From Planctomycetota bacterium (GTDB lineage Bacteria; Planctomycetota; Phycisphaerae; Sedimentisphaerales; SM23-30), in contig JAKQBU010000127.1 in the NCBI GenBank assembly GCA_029573975.1, positions 1 to 8,861 of the forward strand: a stretch of 8,861 bases of DNA, given 5' to 3'. Below, in pieces: positions 5,462 through 8,861 of the stretch. The notes below the pieces were generated by a model. It saw only the letters and a list, made by a program, of their open reading frames with translations. It ran no database searches and was not told the DNA's origin. The stretch's first letter is position 1; each line of letters starts with the position of its first letter. The translations under genes and the position numbers were made by a program.

Positions 5462-7528
5462 ATGAAAAGAAATTTCCTGGCTAAATCATCAAATGATCAA
5501 CTGCGGTGGGTGATATTGCTGCTGGCGGCGGCGGTATTATTGCCCACCGTTTGTCTGCTCTGGTTCATGAATCAGGCGGTGAAAAACGAGCGGCTGGCGA
5601 TCCGGCAGAAGCTAATCGATCATTACCAGAAAAAGGCCCAGACGTTTCTGATTGAATATCCATACCAGTATTGGCAGGGTACCCGGGACCATCTGGCCAC
5701 CTCCGGCTCCCTGCCGCCCGAGCAGTTTTTTGAGTGTTTTGCGATTAATGGTGCGGAGAAGAAATTTGCCGGTTATGTAATTTACGGCCAGCAGGGGCAA
5801 CTGGCCTATCCGGTTCCCGCCAATCAATCTCCCGCGGAATCCGCGGAACTCAAGGATGCCTGGCAGTTGGAATTTGTGCAGAATAATCCCGCCGAGGCGC
5901 TGAAACTATACCAGACCGGCCTGGATGCAGCCAAAAATGATTTTGTCCGGTATCAGGCCCGGTTGGCGCTGGTCCGCTGTCTGTCAAAGTTAGGAAGAAC
6001 GGAGGAAGCGGCGGAGTTATGTTACCAGATTGCCTATCCGGCAGATAAAAACATACAGGATTCCCCGGTTATCGCCCTGATCTTGCAGGGACGGGTGAGA
6101 CTGGCCGAGTTATACCAGAAGTCCGGCAGCGAGATGTTGTTCAGCCATTTGCGGCGGATCCTGGGCAATTCGCGCTATAACCAGGAATCAGAAGACCCCC
6201 TCCTGTCGGCCCCTTTCCCCGGCGAAACGAGAATCTGGATGCTGGAGAGGCTGATGGCCATCGCCCGGGAGGCGGGATTGGCGGAAAAGCTGGGTCCGGA
6301 AATCACCCGTGCTCAAAAAACTATTGAGGCGGAACAACTGGCGATTCTTGCGGCCGAACGGTACCCCGACTTTGCTTCCCTGAAAGATTGGCCCGAGGAA
6401 ACCTTCCGGCGGCTGGACTTGAATATGCCGCTCTATGGCATTCATTATTCGATTGCCGATAAAAAGGTTTTATGTCTGATGATGCTGGAGACGCTTGATT
6501 CGTTTCTGCAGGCGGCACTTACCGATCTGGAAGATGAGATGGTCTTCTGCCGGATTTACGATGATACCGGCCAGCTTGTCGCCGGTCAGCCGGAGGTTGT
6601 CGAAGGTACGAAAATAGTATCGGGCAGACTTTTTTATACCTGCGCTCTGGGTCGATATTTTCCCCAGTGGAAAGCAGAACTGCACTTCCGAACCGAAATC
6701 TTTTCCGCCGCCAGCAACCGCCAGCGTCTGATTTATATCTGGACCACGGTCCTGGTCATCGGCCTGATGCTGCTGGTGTCGGGCCTGGCCGCCCGGTCGC
6801 TCATCCGGCAGGCCAAGCTCAATAAACTGAAAAATGATTTCGTGGCGACCGTCACGCACGAACTGAAAACCCCGCTGGCCTCCACGCGGGTGCTGGTGGA
6901 TACCCTGCTGGCCGGTCACCATCAGGATCCCCAGCAGGTCCGGGAATATCTGCAACTGATCGACCAGGAAAACACCCGGCTGGGCCGGCTGATCGATCAT
7001 TTCCTGACCTTCTCCCGGATGGAGCGGAATAAGCAGGTCTTCGAGATCGTACCTGCCGACCCGGCGGCAATCGCCCGCCAGGCTGCGGAGGCCCTGCAGA
7101 CACGGTTTCAGAACCATTGCCGGTTCACCGCTGACATTGCCGAACACCTGCCCGCCGTCCCCGCTGACAAGGATGCGATGGTAACCGTACTGGTGAACCT
7201 GCTGGACAACGCCTATAAATATTCGTATGATGACCGGCAGATCGAGCTGCGGGTATATCAGCAGGAGAATGCCGTGGTTTTTGCGGTGCGGGACAACGGT
7301 ATCGGCATGACCCGCCGGGTGATGAAAAAGATATTCAACCGGTTCTACCAGGCCGATAGCAGCCTGACCCGCCGGGCGGAAGGCGCGGGCCTGGGCCTGA
7401 GTATCGTCAAATACATCGTCGATGCCCACCATGGGCGGATCGATGTCGAGAGCAAACCCGGCCAGGGCAGCACGTTCACGGTAAAATTGTTTGTGACCAA
7501 AGGTATGCAAAATGGAGGCCAGGCATGA
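5462..7528 (+). CDS. Membrane sensor histidine kinase with large TPR-like extracytoplasmic domain
   Basis: This 688-residue inner-membrane kinase should phosphorylate the response regulator encoded just downstream. Counting from the ATG at 5462, TM1 is about 16-37 and TM2 about 423-444, enclosing an extracytoplasmic sensor of some 385 residues. The sensor contains TPR-like helices around 137-190 (NPAEALKLYQTGL, LGRTEEAAELCYQIA). After TM2 there is no obvious HAMP domain; the dimerisation/phosphoacceptor helix follows almost directly with HELKTP (phosphorylated H466, codon 6857-6859). The ATP-binding domain has the N box NLLDNAYKYS (579-588), G1 DNGIGM (611-616), the F box FNRFYQAD and G2 GAGLGLSIV (641-649), all intact. 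The TTG at 5450 is an in-frame alternative; both starts have poor ribosome-binding sites. A GGGAA/TTCCC pair (5421-5425 and 5440-5444) may form a small hairpin in the upstream gap. The stop overlaps the next gene (ATGA). The signal sensed cannot be read from the sequence. Confidence 0.93.
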   Translation: MKRNFLAKSSNDQLRWVILLLAAAVLLPTVCLLWFMNQAVKNERLAIRQKLIDHYQKKAQTFLIEYPYQYWQGTRDHLATSGSLPPEQFFECFAINGAEKKFAGYVIYGQQGQLAYPVPANQSPAESAELKDAWQLEFVQNNPAEALKLYQTGLDAAKNDFVRYQARLALVRCLSKLGRTEEAAELCYQIAYPADKNIQDSPVIALILQGRVRLAELYQKSGSEMLFSHLRRILGNSRYNQESEDPLLSAPFPGETRIWMLERLMAIAREAGLAEKLGPEITRAQKTIEAEQLAILAAERYPDFASLKDWPEETFRRLDLNMPLYGIHYSIADKKVLCLMMLETLDSFLQAALTDLEDEMVFCRIYDDTGQLVAGQPEVVEGTKIVSGRLFYTCALGRYFPQWKAELHFRTEIFSAASNRQRLIYIWTTVLVIGLMLLVSGLAARSLIRQAKLNKLKNDFVATVTHELKTPLASTRVLVDTLLAGHHQDPQQVREYLQLIDQENTRLGRLIDHFLTFSRMERNKQVFEIVPADPAAIARQAAEALQTRFQNHCRFTADIAEHLPAVPADKDAMVTVLVNLLDNAYKYSYDDRQIELRVYQQENAVVFAVRDNGIGMTRRVMKKIFNRFYQADSSLTRRAEGAGLGLSIVKYIVDAHHGRIDVESKPGQGSTFTVKLFVTKGMQNGGQA
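7514..7518 (+). promoter_or_regulatory. Ribosome-binding site inside the kinase gene for the MGMT-like gene
   Basis: GGAGG lies 6 nt before the ATG at 7525 and 9 nt before a second ATG at 7528, within the last codons of the kinase. It supports deliberate translation of the small gene as part of the operon. Confidence 0.75.
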
Positions 7529-8004
7529 TGAAAAAGAAAACCACATGGCAGGAAAAATTGGCGGATAGTAAGGATCTGCCGCGGGTGGAAAAGATCGACG
7601 AGAAAAAGAGTAAGCGCTGGGGGACCGGCACCTTTGTGATCCCGGCCCCGCTGGAGGTCGATGCGATCATGGCCAAAGTGCCCAGGGGCAAACTGATTAC
7701 CATCAACGAAATTCGCCAGATACTGGCCGTGAGACACCATGCGACTATCGGCTGCCCGATTACCACCGGCATCTTTTCCTGGATCGCTGCCAACGCCGCC
7801 AATGAAGCGGAACAGGAAGGCAAAAAGAATATCACCCCCTACTGGCGGACCCTCAAAACCGGCGGCCTCCTGAACGAAAAATATCCCGGCGGCCTGCCAA
7901 ACCTGAAAAAACGTCTCGCAGCCGAGGGCCACACCATCATCCCCAAAGGCAAAAGCAAACACTTCATGGTCAAGGATTTTGAAAAATCCCTGGTCGATAT
8001 ATAA
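7525..8004 (+). CDS. MGMT-family (alkyltransferase-like) protein lacking the active-site cysteine
   Basis: The 159-residue product has the C-terminal DNA-binding fold of O6-alkylguanine-DNA alkyltransferases. KVPRGKLITINEIRQIL (51-67) corresponds to the family's 'PxGKVxTYGxIA' helix, and PYWRTLKTGGLLNEKYPGG (105-123) with KKRLAAEG (128-135) corresponds to the 'PCHRVxxxxGxLGGY...LLxxEG' active-site and wing segment. In true enzymes the alkyl acceptor is the cysteine of PCHR; here that position is Y106 and the following His is W107. The only cysteine is C77, in a different element (ATIGCPITTG). Repair by alkyl transfer at the usual site is therefore not expected; ATL proteins with PWHR bind lesions without transfer and are the closest concept. 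I recall stand-alone relatives of this size annotated simply 'MGMT family'. It overlaps the kinase stop by 4 nt and shares one base with the regulator start (TAATG). Whether it binds DNA, the regulator, or neither is unknown. Confidence 0.85.
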   Translation: MMKKKTTWQEKLADSKDLPRVEKIDEKKSKRWGTGTFVIPAPLEVDAIMAKVPRGKLITINEIRQILAVRHHATIGCPITTGIFSWIAANAANEAEQEGKKNITPYWRTLKTGGLLNEKYPGGLPNLKKRLAAEGHTIIPKGKSKHFMVKDFEKSLVDI

Positions 8005-8690
8005 TGGAAACCGTCCTGATCATAGAAGATGACGCGACCATGCGGCGGGGCTTGAAGGATAACTTCGAGTTTGCCGGTTATACAGTGGTAACGGCGGCGG
8101 AGGGGGAGGCGGGGCTGGAGGCGGCGCTAAATCATCAGCCGGACCTGATCATTTTGGATATCATGCTGCCCAAAATCAACGGTTACGAAATCTGCCGGCT
8201 GATTCGCAAGGAAAAACTCGAAATGCCGATCATCATGCTCACGGCCAAGGGCGAGGAATCGGATATCATCCTGGGGCTTAACCTGGGGGCGGATGATTAT
8301 GTCACCAAGCCGTTCCGCATCAAGGAACTGCTGGCCCGCTCCGCCGCCTTTCTGCGCCGCCGCCACCAGCAGGATCAGCCGGTCTATCGGTTCGGGGACT
8401 GCGAGCTGGACATCCCCGCCCGCAAACTCACCCGCAGCCACGAAGAAATCAAATTATCCCCCAAGGAGTTCAAGCTGCTGGAGTTCTTCGTCAAAAAGCA
8501 GGGCCGCGCCCTGACCCGCGATGAAATCCTGAACCGCGTCTGGGGCTACGACAGCTTCGTCACCCACCGCAGCGTGGACCGCTTCATCACCACCCTGCGC
8601 AACAAAATCGAATCCGACCCGCACCGCCCAGCCTTTCTGCACACCATCCGGGAAATCGGCTATAAATTCATAATAGACAAAGATTTATAG
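8004..8690 (+). CDS. OmpR/PhoB-family DNA-binding response regulator
   Basis: The 228-residue product is a complete two-domain regulator and the likely partner of the kinase encoded upstream. The receiver domain (about 3-120) has the acidic pocket E8/D9, the phosphoacceptor D52 in LDIMLP, T80 in MLTA and K102 in TKPF. A short linker leads to the winged-helix DNA-binding domain (about 126-225), with LSPKEFKLLEFF, RDEILNRVWGYD, the recognition-helix region HRSVDRFITTLRNKIE and the wing IREIGYKF typical of the OmpR/PhoB group. The start ATG shares its A with the preceding TAA stop (TAATG), so translation is probably coupled to the MGMT-like gene; there is no independent strong ribosome-binding site. 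Direct or inverted binding sites for it were not identified in the window, so its regulon, including possible autoregulation at the 3409 promoter, is unknown. Confidence 0.95.
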   Translation: METVLIIEDDATMRRGLKDNFEFAGYTVVTAAEGEAGLEAALNHQPDLIILDIMLPKINGYEICRLIRKEKLEMPIIMLTAKGEESDIILGLNLGADDYVTKPFRIKELLARSAAFLRRRHQQDQPVYRFGDCELDIPARKLTRSHEEIKLSPKEFKLLEFFVKKQGRALTRDEILNRVWGYDSFVTHRSVDRFITTLRNKIESDPHRPAFLHTIREIGYKFIIDKDL

Positions 8691-8713
8691 AGCCGGCGGC
8701 GGCTCCGGGTTTT
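8690..8713 (+). terminator. Probable weak intrinsic terminator after the operon
   Basis: GAGCC (8690-8694) pairs with GGCTC (8701-8705) around GGCGGC, starting on the last base of the regulator stop. It is followed by CGGG and four T. The short stem and the gap before the T-run make it a weak candidate, but its position at the operon end fits. A second AT-rich stem (8750-8754 with 8763-8767, then TTT) lies further on. Confidence 0.4.
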
Positions 8714-8762
8714 CCTAAAGCCTTTGCCGATAAGAATTTGTGAGAATATAGCAAAAATTTTC

Positions 8763-8791
8763 TTGCTTTTCTATAAAACTTTGATTATCAT
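8763..8791 (+). promoter_or_regulatory. Possible promoter for a gene leaving the window
   Basis: TTGCTT (8763-8768, 3 of 6) and TATCAT (8786-8791, 5 of 6) are 17 nt apart in AT-rich sequence after the operon. It would serve the possible gene beginning at 8830. Chance occurrence is likely in such sequence. Confidence 0.25.
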
Positions 8792-8829
8792 TCATATTTT
8801 CCATACTTTCGGCAGGGCAGGAAACGAAA

Positions 8830-8861
8830 GTGCGATGGGGAAATTCACTCCAGGTGGAAGC
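8830..8861 (+). CDS. Possible start of a gene cut by the window end
   Basis: A GTG at 8830 has AGGA 7 nt upstream (8819-8822) and would begin VRWGNSLQVE. The RWGNSL string resembles the opening of AbrB/MazE-type antitoxins (K/R-WGNSL-x-V-R), although the Arg usually following is Glu here. An ATG at 8835 in another frame (MGKFTPGGS) is an alternative with poorer spacing. Only ten codons are visible, so this is a hint rather than an identification. Confidence 0.2.
   Translation, partial: MRWGNSLQVE

Noticed and set aside
6470..7546. 358-codon open frame on the minus strand opposite the kinase
   Set aside because: It lies across the intact kinase catalytic core and has no known motif; same GC-driven shadow effect.

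Overview
The window looks like a piece of a bacterial chromosome. The best guess from protein style is Planctomycetota, class Phycisphaerae. The clue is the TPR segment at 3775 onwards (an 'LYAEETEGDLDKAITIYQQ' type start), which I recall from that group, together with several lineage-type lipoproteins and a moderately GC-rich coding style between AT-rich spacers. This assignment is recall, not a database result. No insertion sequence, tRNA, rRNA or CRISPR array is visible.

Layout. Positions 1-654 form a long G-poor, pyrimidine-rich spacer with a 33-bp tandem array at about 183-331. Then come ribBA (655-1911, +), a bifunctional riboflavin-pathway enzyme, and a small lipoprotein (1954-2484, +). 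A coiled-coil protein with a single C-terminal membrane anchor is read convergently on the minus strand (3296-2553). A 478-bp AT-rich divergent spacer follows (3297-3774). It carries a good promoter on each strand and a compact GC-rich inverted-repeat element (3454-3519) that may be a small RNA or a leader.

The right half is a four-gene plus-strand cluster: a TPR/DUF4019 lipoprotein (3775-5421), a two-TM sensor histidine kinase with a large TPR-like extracytoplasmic sensor (5462-7528), a small MGMT-fold protein (7525-8004) and an OmpR/PhoB-type response regulator (8004-8690). The last three overlap by stop/start fusions (ATGA, TAATG), so they are almost certainly one translationally coupled operon. 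The lipoprotein lies only 40 nt upstream and is probably part of it.

How they may work together (inference). The lipoprotein and the kinase sensor would both sit outside the cytoplasmic membrane and both carry helical-repeat segments, so the lipoprotein is a candidate accessory sensor or target. Signal passes from the kinase His to Asp52 of the regulator, which binds DNA through its winged helix. The unusual member is the MGMT-fold protein wedged between kinase and regulator. Where true alkyltransferases have PCHR it has PYWR, so it should not transfer alkyl groups through that position; it resembles the alkyltransferase-like (ATL) idea of a catalytically dead lesion or DNA binder. This coupling is the best candidate for an undescribed system here. 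The last 171 bases are AT-rich and may contain the first codons of a further gene.
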